64,000 bases of DNA from Sulfuritalea sp. (GCA_023229545.1 JALNZB010000013.1:1-64000); one strand, 5' to 3'. Numbered from the stretch's first letter, positions 1 to 7,719 are shown. Notes: generated by a model not told the origin, from the sequence alone. Numbers and translations are program-made.

Positions 1-14
1 CATCCACTACCGCA

Positions 15-83
15 GAGTTATCCACGGCGCCGGGCGCCGGCGGTCCCTCTATGACCAGAGGTGACCGGCGCGGTGGATAACTC
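15..83. repeat. Large imperfect inverted repeat with DnaA-box-like arms
   Basis: GAGTTATCCAC (15-25) is the exact reverse complement of GTGGATAACTC (73-83), and the inner bases pair further (GCGCCGG against CCGGCGC, CCTCT against AGAGG) around a small loop near 51-56, with a bulge on the left side. Each arm carries an 8/9 match to the DnaA box TTATCCACA, in opposite orientation. It lies 12 bases beyond the rnfC stop, so it could be a transcription terminator or a REP-type element; there is no T-run to prove termination. Confidence 0.6.
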
Positions 84-94
84 GTGTTCAGTGC

Positions 95-1612
95 TCAGCG
101 GGTGGGAGGCGTCCATACCATTTCTCCCTGCGCTTGTTCGGCAGCGGCTTTGGCCTTGGCGGCGGCGCGTTCTGCTTTTCGCCGTGCCGCCAGCGCCGAC
201 TTTTCCTTCGCTTCGCGTTCGAGCCTGACGGCTCGCGCCTCGATCAAACGTCTGGCCGCTTCGCTGCGCAGCTTGGCGCGCTCACGCGCCGCCAGTTCAC
301 CCTTGGCATGGCTGAAATACTGCACCAGCGGAATGTGCGAAGGGCAGACGTAGGCGCAGCAGCCACAGGAGATGCAGTCGCTGAGATAGAAATCGACGGC
401 GTCGTCGAGCTGTCCGGCGCGGATGCGGGCCGCCATTTCCAGCGGCAGCAGGCCCATCGGGCAGGCGCGGGTGCAGTTGCCGCAGCGGATGCAGGGGCCG
501 ACTTCGGGCACCCTTGCCTCGTGGGCGTTGAAGGCGAGGATGCCGGAAGCGCCCTTGACCAGCGGGATTTTGCCGTGGAGCAGCGGCGTGCCCATCATCG
601 GCCCGCCGAGGATCAGGCGCGCCGGCTTTTCCTTGAGTTCGCAGAAGGCCAGCAGGTCTTCGACCAGGGTGCCCAGCGGCGCGAATATGTTGCCGGGATC
701 GGCCACGGCGCCGCCGTTGATGGTGACGATGCGCTCCACCAGCGGCTGGCCGAGGCGGATCGCCTTGTGCACGGCGGCGCAGGTGGAGACGTTATGCACC
801 AGCACGCCGACTTCGGCGGCGCGGGCGTCGGCCGGCACTTCCTTGCCGGTCAGGGTCTGGATCAACTGCTTGTCCGAGCCCATCGGATAGTGCGCCGGCA
901 CCGGGCGGATTTTTACTTCCGGGTAGGGCGCGGCGGCCACGCGCATGGCCGCGATGGCTTCCGGCTTGTTGTCCTCGATGCCGACCAGGGCTTCCTTCGC
1001 GCCGATGGCGTGCATCACGATGCGCGCGCCGTCGACCACCTGAGCGGCATGGTCGCGCATGATGCGGTCATCGGACGACAGATAGGGTTCGCACTCGCCG
1101 CCGTTGACGATCAGCGTCGTCACTGCCAGGCGCTTGCCGAGGGCGAACTTGACTGCGGCGGGAAAGGTCGCGCCGCCCAGTCCGACGACGCCGGCGAGGC
1201 CGGTGCGGCGGGCGATTTCCTCAGGGGCGAGGGCGAAGGGGTCGGCCACCGGGTCGGTCGCTATCCAGTTGTCCGCGAAATCGTTGTCGACAGTGATCGC
1301 GGCGAAGCCCAGCCCCGAGGGATGCGGCGCCGTGACTTCGCCGATGGCGGAAACGATGCCCGACACCGGGGCGTGGATCGGCGCCGAGATGTTGCCCTGC
1401 GCCGCCGCCAGCAGTTGTCCCTTCAACACCTTCTGGCCGACCAGCACCACGGGCCGCGCCGCACCGCCGACATGCTGGTGCAGCGGCATGTAGACGCGCG
1501 CCGGCGGCGGCAGCACGCGCAGCGGCACGTCGGCCGCCGGACGCTTGTTGTCGTCGGGGTGCACCCCCCAGCGCGGTTCCTTGAAGAAGCGGTCGATGAA
1601 TCCCATGGTCAT
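95..1612 (-). CDS. rnfC: Rnf electron transport complex subunit C
   Basis: RnfC is the peripheral NADH/FMN- and Fe-S-binding subunit of the Rnf complex, which couples ion motive force to ferredoxin reduction by NADH. In diazotrophs this feeds nitrogenase. The 505-residue product has the N-terminal barrel-sandwich region, the NADH/FMN-binding core with a glycine-rich stretch near residue 140, and two 4Fe-4S motifs, CIRCGNCTRACP (about 374) and CISCGCCAYVCP (about 413). The tail after residue 425 is Ala/Arg/Lys-rich and contains one copy of the 26-base repeat (peptide KSALAARR, about 471). ATG at 1612 or 1606 could start it. It follows rnfB by 4 bases and is the last gene of the rnf run visible here; rnfD is absent and probably next, outside the window. 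Confidence 0.95.
   Translation of the reverse strand: MTMGFIDRFFKEPRWGVHPDDNKRPAADVPLRVLPPPARVYMPLHQHVGGAARPVVLVGQKVLKGQLLAAAQGNISAPIHAPVSGIVSAIGEVTAPHPSGLGFAAITVDNDFADNWIATDPVADPFALAPEEIARRTGLAGVVGLGGATFPAAVKFALGKRLAVTTLIVNGGECEPYLSSDDRIMRDHAAQVVDGARIVMHAIGAKEALVGIEDNKPEAIAAMRVAAAPYPEVKIRPVPAHYPMGSDKQLIQTLTGKEVPADARAAEVGVLVHNVSTCAAVHKAIRLGQPLVERIVTINGGAVADPGNIFAPLGTLVEDLLAFCELKEKPARLILGGPMMGTPLLHGKIPLVKGASGILAFNAHEARVPEVGPCIRCGNCTRACPMGLLPLEMAARIRAGQLDDAVDFYLSDCISCGCCAYVCPSHIPLVQYFSHAKGELAARERAKLRSEAARRLIEARAVRLEREAKEKSALAARRKAERAAAKAKAAAEQAQGEMVWTPPTR
178..203 (-). repeat. 26-base dispersed repeat, copy 1
   Basis: Reverse-strand copy with one mismatch to AAAGTCGGCGCTGGCG-NN-ACGGCGAT. It lies inside the low-complexity C-terminal tail of rnfC, where it is translated as KSALAARR. 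Confidence 0.85.
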
Positions 1613-1616
1613 TTCC

Positions 1617-2165
1617 TTACGCGTGGGCGGCGGTTAGCTCGGGCTTCGGCCAGACCCAGTGCTGCAGGCTGACGGCAACCGGCACCAGCGACACGGCTTC
1701 GGTCGGGCAGCGCTCGACGCAGGCGGCGCAGCCGGTGCAGGCTTCGCGGATGACGTTGTGGATCTGCTTGGCGGCGCCGACGATGGCGTCGGTCGGGCAG
1801 GCCTTGAGGCAGCGGCAGCAGCCGATGCAGATTTCCTCGGCGACGAAGGCCAGTTGCGGACCGTTGTCGGCGACGGCGGAAAGATCGACCCCATTCAACG
1901 AAATGCCGAGCTTGGCCGCCAGCGCCTGCGCCAGCGCGCGGCCACCGGGCGGGCACAGCGTCACCGCCGCGGAGCCGGCAGCCAGCGCCGCCGCCGCCTG
2001 GGCGCAGCCGACGTAGCCGCATTGTCCGCACTGCGATCCCGGCAGCATGTCCTTCAGTTCGCCCTCGATCGGGTTGCCCTCGACCGCCAGATAGCGCGCT
2101 GCGGTGCCGAGCACGGCGCCCAAGGCGAGGCCCATCAGGGCGAGACTGCCGACTGCGATTAGCAT
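1617..2165 (-). CDS. rnfB: Rnf electron transport complex subunit B
   Basis: RnfB is the membrane-anchored ferredoxin-like subunit that passes electrons between the complex and soluble ferredoxin. The 182-residue product has an N-terminal hydrophobic anchor (about 3-25), the Fe-S cluster domain with Cys 46, 49, 54 and 71 (CGQCGYVGC), and two 4Fe-4S motifs at about 113-123 (CIGCCRCLKACP) and 143-153 (CTGCAACVERCP). It follows rnfA by 19 bases and precedes rnfC by 4, so the three are cotranscribed. Length and cysteine pattern are those of the family. Confidence 0.95.
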   Translation of the reverse strand: MLIAVGSLALMGLALGAVLGTAARYLAVEGNPIEGELKDMLPGSQCGQCGYVGCAQAAAALAAGSAAVTLCPPGGRALAQALAAKLGISLNGVDLSAVADNGPQLAFVAEEICIGCCRCLKACPTDAIVGAAKQIHNVIREACTGCAACVERCPTEAVSLVPVAVSLQHWVWPKPELTAAHA

Positions 2166-2184
2166 GAATATTCTCCTTCTATCC

Positions 2185-2766
2185 TTAACCGGTGCTGATG
2201 CCGGAAAAACCCATGAAGGCCATCGCCAGCAGGCTGGCGACGATGAAACCTATCGGCGGCCCGGCGAACAGGCGCGGCACTTGCGCCAGGGCCAGGCGTT
2301 CGCGCAGGCCGGCGAAGATGATCATGACCAGGCTGTAGCCGAGCGAGGAGGCGAAGGCGAACAGCGTGGCGCCGATGAAGCTCATGCGGCCTTCGACCAG
2401 CAGCAGGGCGACGCCGAGCACGGCGCAGTTGGTGGTGATCAGCGGCAGGTAGATGCCGAGCATCTGGAACAGGCTCGGCGACACCTTCTTGATGGTCATC
2501 TCGGTGAATTGCACCGCGCTGGCGATGACGAGGATGAAAGTCACGGTGCGCAGGAAGCCCAGCCCGTAGGCATCGAGCAGGTAGTGCTGCACGGCCCAGT
2601 CGGCCATCGACGAGACGGTGATGACGAAGGTCGTCGCCAGGCCCATGCCGGCCGCCGTGTCGATGCGCGTGGTGACGCCCATGAACGAACACAGGCCGAG
2701 GAAGCGGGCCAGGATCACGTTATTGACCAGCGCCGCGCCGATCATCATCAAGGCAAAGTCTTTCAT
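2185..2766 (-). CDS. rnfA: Rnf electron transport complex subunit A
   Basis: RnfA is a polytopic core subunit of the Rnf complex in the inner membrane. The 193-residue product opens with MKDFALMMIGAALVNNVILA and carries about six hydrophobic helices, including the conserved region GLCSFMGVTTRIDTA. Its start overlaps the end of rseC by four bases, which indicates translational coupling. RnfA and RnfE are paralogues inserted in opposite topology; both are present here. Together with rnfG, rnfE, rnfB and rnfC it makes up all of the complex except RnfD. Confidence 0.95.
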   Translation of the reverse strand: MKDFALMMIGAALVNNVILARFLGLCSFMGVTTRIDTAAGMGLATTFVITVSSMADWAVQHYLLDAYGLGFLRTVTFILVIASAVQFTEMTIKKVSPSLFQMLGIYLPLITTNCAVLGVALLLVEGRMSFIGATLFAFASSLGYSLVMIIFAGLRERLALAQVPRLFAGPPIGFIVASLLAMAFMGFSGISTG

Positions 2767-3326
2767 GGCGTCACCCGTTGCGGCCGGCAGGTCGTGGCGG
2801 AGGGAGCCGGGGATTCGCTGCTCCTCATGGTTTCACAAATCGTCGCATCGAATCCCCGGCTCCCTCCGGCGCGGCGCAGGAAGCGCGGGGCGAGGTCGCC
2901 GCGGCGCGCAAGCTGTCTTGCGGCGATGCGGGCCGCCAGCAGGCCGAGGCCCAGACCCGAAGCCATCGCCGCCATGGTGACGAGGTCGCTGCCGAACATT
3001 CCTTCGGTGATGCCGCCGGCGGTCAATGCCGTCACCAGCGGAATGGCATAGGCGGTGAGCGAGGCCTTGAGCAGCGAACGCTCGTCGACGCCGATCACCA
3101 CGCGTTCGCCGACCATCAGGCCGTGCGGGTTGTCGAGCGGGAAGCGTCGCGCCGCGATGCGGTTGGCGACGCTGCCGATGCCGGGGGAACCAGACCCCGC
3201 GCCGCAACTCGCCGCCGAGGCGCAACTGCCGCAACCGCCGGTCTGCTCCGGTTCGAGCCAGGCCACGCCGGCGTCGATGCGTACCACGCGGGCGAAGCCT
3301 TCCACGGTATGGCTGTCAGGCGACAC
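2763..3326 (-). CDS. rseC: SoxR-reducing/RseC family protein
   Basis: This 187-residue protein matches the RseC/MucC family: an N-terminal region with a Cys-rich motif (CGSCASAASCGAG, about 32-44), then a beta-rich segment (GERVVIGVDERSLLKAS) and two hydrophobic helices at about 92-135. In E. coli RseC works with the Rsx (Rnf homologue) complex to keep SoxR reduced; here it sits inside the rnf operon, overlapping rnfE and rnfA, so a role in Rnf assembly or function is the natural inference. The last 40 or so residues are odd: they are encoded across a 19-bp perfect inverted repeat (2799-2867) and look like an added tail. Family assignment is firm, exact function is not. Confidence 0.85.
   Translation of the reverse strand: MSPDSHTVEGFARVVRIDAGVAWLEPEQTGGCGSCASAASCGAGSGSPGIGSVANRIAARRFPLDNPHGLMVGERVVIGVDERSLLKASLTAYAIPLVTALTAGGITEGMFGSDLVTMAAMASGLGLGLLAARIAARQLARRGDLAPRFLRRAGGSRGFDATICETMRSSESPAPSATTCRPQRVTP
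2799..2867. repeat. 19-bp perfect inverted repeat inside rseC
   Basis: GGAGGGAGCCGGGGATTCG (2799-2817) is exactly repeated in inverse orientation at 2849-2867, with a 31-base loop. It lies within the 3' end of rseC, so the RNA would fold into a long hairpin just before rnfA. It may adjust expression between rseC and rnfA or be a decayed REP/insertion scar. Confidence 0.85.
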
Positions 3327-3990
3327 TGTGCGCTCCTCCCATCTGGATTTCCTTGCCGGCGCGCAGGTCGACCATGCGCTTGACGACCACCAGCAGGCCC
3401 GTGACGAGGAAACCGCCGGGCGGCAGGATCATCATCAGCACGCCCATGTCGGTCGGCAGCAGGCGCAGTTCCATGGCCTTGAAGGCCGGGCCGAAAAGCA
3501 GCGAGGCGTCGGCGAACAGGGTGCCGGAACCGATGATCTCGCGTACGGCGCCGATGGCGGTCAAGGCGATGGTGAAGCCCAGCCCCATGAACAGGCCGTC
3601 GAGCAGCGAGGGCAGGGCCGGTTGCTTGGCGGCGAAGGCTTCGAGCCGCGCCAGCGGCAGGCAGTTGGAAACGATCAGCGGAATGAACAGCCCGAGCACC
3701 TTGTACAGCTCGTGCATCCAGGCGTTCATCGCCAGGTCGACCAGCGTCACCATGGCGGCGACGATCAGGATGAAGACGGGAATGCGCACTTCCTGGGTGA
3801 TGCGGCTGCGGAACACGGCGACGAGGAAACTCGACGCGGCCATCACTGCGGCGGTGGCCAGGCCCATGCCGAAGCCGTTGGTGGCGCTGGTGGTCATCGC
3901 CATCGCCGGGCACATACCGAGCAGCATGCTGAAGACGCCGTTGTTGTCCCACAGGCCGTCCTTGACGATGGTCTTGTAGTCATTTGCCAT
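3316..3990 (-). CDS. rnfE: Rnf electron transport complex subunit E
   Basis: RnfE is the membrane core subunit paired with RnfA. The 224-residue product starts MANDYKTIVKDGLWDNNGV, typical of the family, and has about six hydrophobic helices with the conserved GMCPAMAMTTSATNGFGMGL stretch in the first third. Its start lies one base beyond the rnfG stop, and its end overlaps the rseC start by 11 bases, consistent with one polycistronic message from the sigma-54 promoter upstream of rnfG. Confidence 0.95.
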   Translation of the reverse strand: MANDYKTIVKDGLWDNNGVFSMLLGMCPAMAMTTSATNGFGMGLATAAVMAASSFLVAVFRSRITQEVRIPVFILIVAAMVTLVDLAMNAWMHELYKVLGLFIPLIVSNCLPLARLEAFAAKQPALPSLLDGLFMGLGFTIALTAIGAVREIIGSGTLFADASLLFGPAFKAMELRLLPTDMGVLMMILPPGGFLVTGLLVVVKRMVDLRAGKEIQMGGAHSVA

Positions 3991-3991
3991 G

Positions 3992-4639
3992 TCAGCTCCC
4001 TTCAGTCAATTTCGCCTTGTTCGCGGCGAAAAATTCGAGGCCGCTGCGGATCGCGCCGAGCACGCCGCGCGGCGTGATCGTGGCGCCGGCGAACTGGTCG
4101 AACTGGCCGCCGTCCTTTTTCACCTTCCAGCGTTCCGGCGGCGGGTCTTCAAAAGAGAGGCCGCTGAAGCGCAGTATCCAGTCGCCTTTCTTGACCTCGA
4201 TCTTGTCGCCCAGCCCCGGCGTTTCCTTGTGCGCCAGGACGCGCACGCCGAGCAGTTTGCCGTCGGCGGCGACGCCCAGCATCAGCCTGATCTCGCCGGC
4301 ATAGCCGGTGCCGTAAATCTCGTAGGCGACGCCGGTGACGCGACCGTCCTTGCGGGCGCGATAGACGGTGATTTCCTTGTCGCGGCCATCCTTCATCAGG
4401 AGCGTATCGGTCACCGGATTGTTGTCGTGGATGGCGGCGGGAATCACCTGACTCAGCGAGTTCTGCCGATCTTCGAGGGCGCGGGCGGCGATGTCGGCCA
4501 GGGTCAGCCGGTCGGTAATGGCCAGGACGAGGCCGAAGCCGAGGCAGAACGCGCCGAGGATCACCCCATGCATGAGGGTGCGCGGCGTCTGCGTGACGGT
4601 CGCGACGGATTCGGCAGGAAGGGTGTCAGGGACGTTCAT
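3992..4639 (-). CDS. rnfG: Rnf electron transport complex subunit G (FMN-carrying)
   Basis: RnfG carries covalently bound FMN on its periplasmic domain. The 215-residue product has one N-terminal transmembrane helix (about 22-42, HGVILGAFCLGFGLVLAI) and an FMN-binding domain with the flavinylation motif AGATIT near residue 189, whose last Thr is the expected FMN attachment residue. The chosen ATG at 4639 gives MNVPDTLP; the reading frame stays open far upstream, but that part is antisense to nifL and has no family similarity. It is the first gene of the rnf run, with a -24/-12 promoter about 33 bases upstream. Confidence 0.93.
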   Translation of the reverse strand: MNVPDTLPAESVATVTQTPRTLMHGVILGAFCLGFGLVLAITDRLTLADIAARALEDRQNSLSQVIPAAIHDNNPVTDTLLMKDGRDKEITVYRARKDGRVTGVAYEIYGTGYAGEIRLMLGVAADGKLLGVRVLAHKETPGLGDKIEVKKGDWILRFSGLSFEDPPPERWKVKKDGGQFDQFAGATITPRGVLGAIRSGLEFFAANKAKLTEGS

Positions 4640-4671
4640 GATCCGGCGAATGATCTGTTTGACGGAGGCTT

Positions 4672-4687
4672 CGCAGGTTCTGTGCCA
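4672..4687 (-). promoter_or_regulatory. Sigma-54 promoter of the rnf operon
   Basis: On the minus strand TGGCAC-AGAAC-CTGCG matches the -24/-12 consensus TGGCAC-N5-TTGCA, with the invariant GG and GC spaced correctly. The predicted transcript would start near 4661, about 22 bases before the rnfG ATG. A NifA site lies 115 bp upstream (4802-4817). Confidence 0.8.
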
Positions 4688-4769
4688 ATCGTTCCTTGCA
4701 GCCACACCAAAGCCGTGCATTCGCCGCCAAGCCCGCACCAGCATGGGGTTTTTCGTTGCGACGGCGATC

Positions 4770-4795
4770 ATCGCCGTGTCGCCAGCGCCGACTCT
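4770..4795 (-). repeat. 26-base dispersed repeat, copy 2
   Basis: One mismatch to the consensus. It lies in the rnfG-nifL regulatory region, 7 bases before the shared NifA site. Here GCGACGGCGAT (4758-4768) precedes the inverted ATCGCCGTGTCGC (4770-4782), so this copy can form a hairpin. Confidence 0.85.
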
Positions 4796-4801
4796 TGTGC
4801 C

Positions 4802-4817
4802 TGTCGCAAGTCCGACA
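4802..4817. promoter_or_regulatory. NifA upstream activator sequence shared by rnf and nifLA
   Basis: TGTCGCAAGTCCGACA fits TGT-N10-ACA exactly. It sits between two divergent -24/-12 elements, 115 bp from the rnf one and 42 bp from the nifL one, so one NifA-bound site could serve both. Confidence 0.8.
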
Positions 4818-4858
4818 AACACTACAAACACGGTCGGCAGCCGTTGCAACTTCAACAT

Positions 4859-4874
4859 CGGCACGGAACCTGCT
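4859..4874 (+). promoter_or_regulatory. Sigma-54 promoter of nifLA
   Basis: CGGCAC-GGAAC-CTGCT has the GG-N10-GC core of -24/-12 promoters; the first base differs from TGGCAC. It would start transcription near 4885, 28 bases before the nifL ATG, and suggests that NifA activates its own operon. Confidence 0.6.
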
Positions 4875-4912
4875 GTGTATCCCGGAAGTGTTTGATCCGG
4901 GGACGGTGCGAG

Positions 4913-6067
4913 ATGGCAGAGAAACAACCCAAGGCAGGCAAGGCGCTGATCGAAGCGGCGGTGGACGCCGCGCCGATGGTCATCGCGCTGCTCGATGCCG
5001 ATGACTGCGTGGTGCTCGACAATCAGGAATACAAGAAGTTGCAGGCCGATCTCGGCATGGCCGAACCTGCGCCGATGCTGATGACATCGATTCGCGCCGA
5101 GATGGAGACGGGCGCGGCGAATGTGAACGGGGGCCGGCGCGGTTCCGGCCATGTCTTTCTCGACCGCGAGGTGCGCCTCGATCTGCCCGGCGGCAAGGCG
5201 CCGCGCTGGTTCTCGTGTTCCGGCAGCCGGGTGCGCGAGGACGACGAAGCCGCCGATGCGTTTTTCGCCGACGGCGGGCGCGACTATCTGTTACTGGTGG
5301 CGAAGGAAATCACCGGGCTGCGGGCGCAGCAGGAAAAGGCGCGGGTGGCCGCGCTGCAGGCCGTGATGGCCGACGAGGATCGAGTCTCTGCCTTGCGCGA
5401 AAGCCTGTCGGCGGCGACCTTCCGCCTCGAAGGGCCGCTCAACCTGATGGCTTCGGTGGTCGGCATGCTGGCGCGGCGCAATGGCGAGCGCGACGCGATG
5501 GCCGCAGCGCTGGCCAACGCCATGGCCGCCGGCCAGCAGGCGCTGGACGAACTGCGCGCCATGATTCCGGACGAAACCCGCGAGCCGTCCGGCGCGATCA
5601 ATGTCAACGAATTGCTGCGCGACGTGCTCGATCTCACCACCGTCCGCATGCTCGCCGCCGGCATCGGCGTCAGCTGGAAACCGCAGGCGGTGCTGCCCGC
5701 GCTGCAAGGCTATCCGAACAAGCTGCGCGGCCTGTTCAAGGCGCTGATCGACAATGCCATCGAGGCCATGAGCGGTCGCGGCTGGCGTGAGCGCGAGCTT
5801 ATCGTGATGACGCGGACGCAAGCCGGCGGCATCGAGATCGTGATCGAGGACAGCGGTCCGGGAATTCCGCCGGAGCGGCAACTCAAGGTGTTTGAGCCTT
5901 TCTATTCCACCAAGCGCGAGGGCGGTCGCGGCCACGGCCATCTGGGCACGGGCCTGGCCACCGCGCAGCAGATCGCCGCCGACCATGGCGGCAGCGTCGA
6001 GATCGACCCGGAAAAGACTGCGGGTTGCCGCGTCCGCGTAATGTTGCCGGTGAAGCGTAGACCATGA
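4913..6067 (+). CDS. nifL: Short NifL-like anti-activator of NifA
   Basis: NifL binds and inhibits NifA in response to oxygen and fixed nitrogen. This 384-residue form begins with a PAS-like segment (IALLDADDCVVLDNQEYKKL, about 24-43) that resembles the second PAS domain of classical NifL, followed by a dimerisation region (RLEGPLNLMASVVGMLARR) and a GHKL ATPase-type domain: N-box DNAIEAM, G1 DSGPGIP, F-box FEPFYSTK, G2 GTGLA. The first, FAD-carrying PAS domain of the roughly 500-residue Azotobacter and Klebsiella proteins is not present, and the usual kinase phospho-His position has no His. ATG at 4913 is the first in-frame start after the promoter. It overlaps nifA by four bases (ATGA). Confidence 0.87.
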   Translation: MAEKQPKAGKALIEAAVDAAPMVIALLDADDCVVLDNQEYKKLQADLGMAEPAPMLMTSIRAEMETGAANVNGGRRGSGHVFLDREVRLDLPGGKAPRWFSCSGSRVREDDEAADAFFADGGRDYLLLVAKEITGLRAQQEKARVAALQAVMADEDRVSALRESLSAATFRLEGPLNLMASVVGMLARRNGERDAMAAALANAMAAGQQALDELRAMIPDETREPSGAINVNELLRDVLDLTTVRMLAAGIGVSWKPQAVLPALQGYPNKLRGLFKALIDNAIEAMSGRGWRERELIVMTRTQAGGIEIVIEDSGPGIPPERQLKVFEPFYSTKREGGRGHGHLGTGLATAQQIAADHGGSVEIDPEKTAGCRVRVMLPVKRRP

Positions 6068-7641
6068 GCGATTCGAGGCTGCCCGCTCTGCTGCGCGCCC
6101 AGTACGAGACGCTGTTCCGCGTCTCGCAGGTGCTGTCGCGCTCGCTGGACTTTCACAAGACGCTGCGCGAGGTCTTGCGCACGCTGGAAATCACCGGTCA
6201 TCTCAGCGGCGGCATGGTCAGCGTGGTCGATCCCGCTGCCGGCGATTTGAGCGTGCATGCCGTGCATGGCCTCGACAGCGAAGAGTTCGAGCCGGTGCGC
6301 TACCAGCCCGGCGAAGGCGTCATCGGCATGATTCTCGAAGGCGGTCGTACCGTCGCCATTCCGCGTCTGGGCGACGAACCGCGCTTCCTCAACCGGCTCG
6401 GACTCTATGACAAGGAGCTGCCCTTCATCGCCGCGCCGATCCAGGTCGGCGGTGCGCTGCAAGGCGTGCTCACGGTGCAGCCCGACGCAGCCGACGATGG
6501 CCTGCTCGAAGAGCGCGTGCGCTTCGTCGAAATGGTGGCCAACCTGATCGGGCAGAACGTGCGCCTGTCGCTCGAAGTCGAGCAGGAGCGCAAGGCGCTG
6601 TCCGAGGAGCGCGACACCCTGCGCCGCACCGTGCGGCAGAAGCACGGCTTCGACAACATGGTCGGCCACTCCGACGCCATGCGGCGCATTTTCGAGCAGA
6701 TCCGCATGGTGGCGAAATGGCCGACCACGGTGCTGATTCGCGGCGAAACCGGCACCGGCAAGGAACTCATCGCCAACGCCATCCACTACAATTCGCCGCG
6801 CACGCGCGGTCCCTACGTGCGGCTCAACTGCGCCTCTCTGCCGGAAAACCTGCTCGAATCGGAACTCTTCGGCCATGAAAAGGGCGCCTTTACCGGCGCG
6901 GTGAATTCGCGCAAGGGCCGCTTCGAGACGGCCGACGGCGGCACGCTGTTCCTCGACGAAATCGGCGAAATCTCGCCGGCCTTCCAGGCCAAGCTGCTGC
7001 GCGTCCTGCAGGAAGGCGAACTGGAGCGCGTCGGCGGCAGCCGCACCATCAAGGTCGATGTGCGGCTGATCGCCGCGACGCATCGCGATCTCGAAGCCGC
7101 AGTGGAAGCCGGCGAGTTTCGCGAGGATTTGTACTACCGCCTCAACGTCATGCCCATCCTGCCGTCGCCGCTGCGCGAACGCATGGAAGACCTGCCGGAA
7201 ATCGCGCGTTTCCTGCTCGAACGCCTGGGCGGCATTCAGGGCCGCACGCTGAGTCTGACCGCCGCCGCGCAGCGTCGTCTGGCGCAGCATTCCTGGCCCG
7301 GCAACGTGCGCGAACTGGAGAACTGCCTGGAGCGTGCATCTGTCATGTCGATGGACGGCGAAATCGATGTCGACCTGATTCGCATCGACCAGCCGCGCAC
7401 CGGGCCGGCGCGCAAAGTCTCTGCCGCCGTGTCGCCAGCGCCGACTCTTGCCGCGAACGCTGGCGACGCTGAAGCAAGCGAGACGGAAGCCGGCGGCGAA
7501 CAAAGCGAACGCCAGCGCGTCATCGCCGCGTTGGAGCAGGCCGGCTGGGTGCAGGCCCGCGCGGCGCGGCTGCTCGGCATGACGCCAAGGCAGATCGCCT
7601 ACCGCATCCAGACGCTGAACATCGAGGTCCGGCAGATCTGA
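6064..7641 (+). CDS. nifA: Nif-specific transcriptional activator NifA
   Basis: NifA is the bacterial enhancer-binding protein that drives sigma-54 promoters of nif genes. The 525-residue product has an N-terminal GAF domain (about 20-165), a AAA+ domain with Walker A GETGTGKE (227), the sigma-54-contacting loop GAFTGA (274) and Walker B-type GGTLFLDEIGE (292-302), and a C-terminal Fis-type helix-turn-helix (AARLLGMTPRQIAYRIQ). The AAA+-HTH linker lacks the Cys-X4-Cys found in oxygen-sensitive alphaproteobacterial NifA, which fits control through NifL. The same linker carries a copy of the 26-base repeat (peptide VSPAPT, about 459). Start overlaps nifL. Confidence 0.97.
   Translation: MSDSRLPALLRAQYETLFRVSQVLSRSLDFHKTLREVLRTLEITGHLSGGMVSVVDPAAGDLSVHAVHGLDSEEFEPVRYQPGEGVIGMILEGGRTVAIPRLGDEPRFLNRLGLYDKELPFIAAPIQVGGALQGVLTVQPDAADDGLLEERVRFVEMVANLIGQNVRLSLEVEQERKALSEERDTLRRTVRQKHGFDNMVGHSDAMRRIFEQIRMVAKWPTTVLIRGETGTGKELIANAIHYNSPRTRGPYVRLNCASLPENLLESELFGHEKGAFTGAVNSRKGRFETADGGTLFLDEIGEISPAFQAKLLRVLQEGELERVGGSRTIKVDVRLIAATHRDLEAAVEAGEFREDLYYRLNVMPILPSPLRERMEDLPEIARFLLERLGGIQGRTLSLTAAAQRRLAQHSWPGNVRELENCLERASVMSMDGEIDVDLIRIDQPRTGPARKVSAAVSPAPTLAANAGDAEASETEAGGEQSERQRVIAALEQAGWVQARAARLLGMTPRQIAYRIQTLNIEVRQI
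7423..7448 (-). repeat. 26-base dispersed repeat, copy 3
   Basis: Reverse-strand copy with three mismatches to the consensus, in the nifA linker between the AAA+ and HTH domains; read in frame as AAVSPAPT. Confidence 0.8.
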
Positions 7642-7703
7642 GCGAGGCCGCCGCAACGCGCACGAAACGGCGCGTCGCTGTCGCAATGCCGTCCACGGCG
7701 AAT

Positions 7704-7719
7704 TGTGGCGTTCCTCACA
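7704..7719. promoter_or_regulatory. NifA upstream activator sequence of nifB
   Basis: TGTGGCGTTCCTCACA fits TGT-N10-ACA, with flanking T and A extending the symmetry. It is 40 bp upstream of the -24 element at 7760. Confidence 0.8.

Noticed and set aside
3989..4912. Upstream extension of the nifL frame over rnfG
   Set aside because: It is antisense to rnfG, precedes the nifL promoter and has no domain similarity; the ATG at 4913 is the credible start.
5902..7686. Long open frame of 594 codons antisense to nifA, and similar long antisense frames across rnfC, nifH, nifD, nuoD and nuoM
   Set aside because: They mirror the codon structure of high-GC genes on the other strand, have low-complexity Arg/His/Ala-rich translations and no family similarity.
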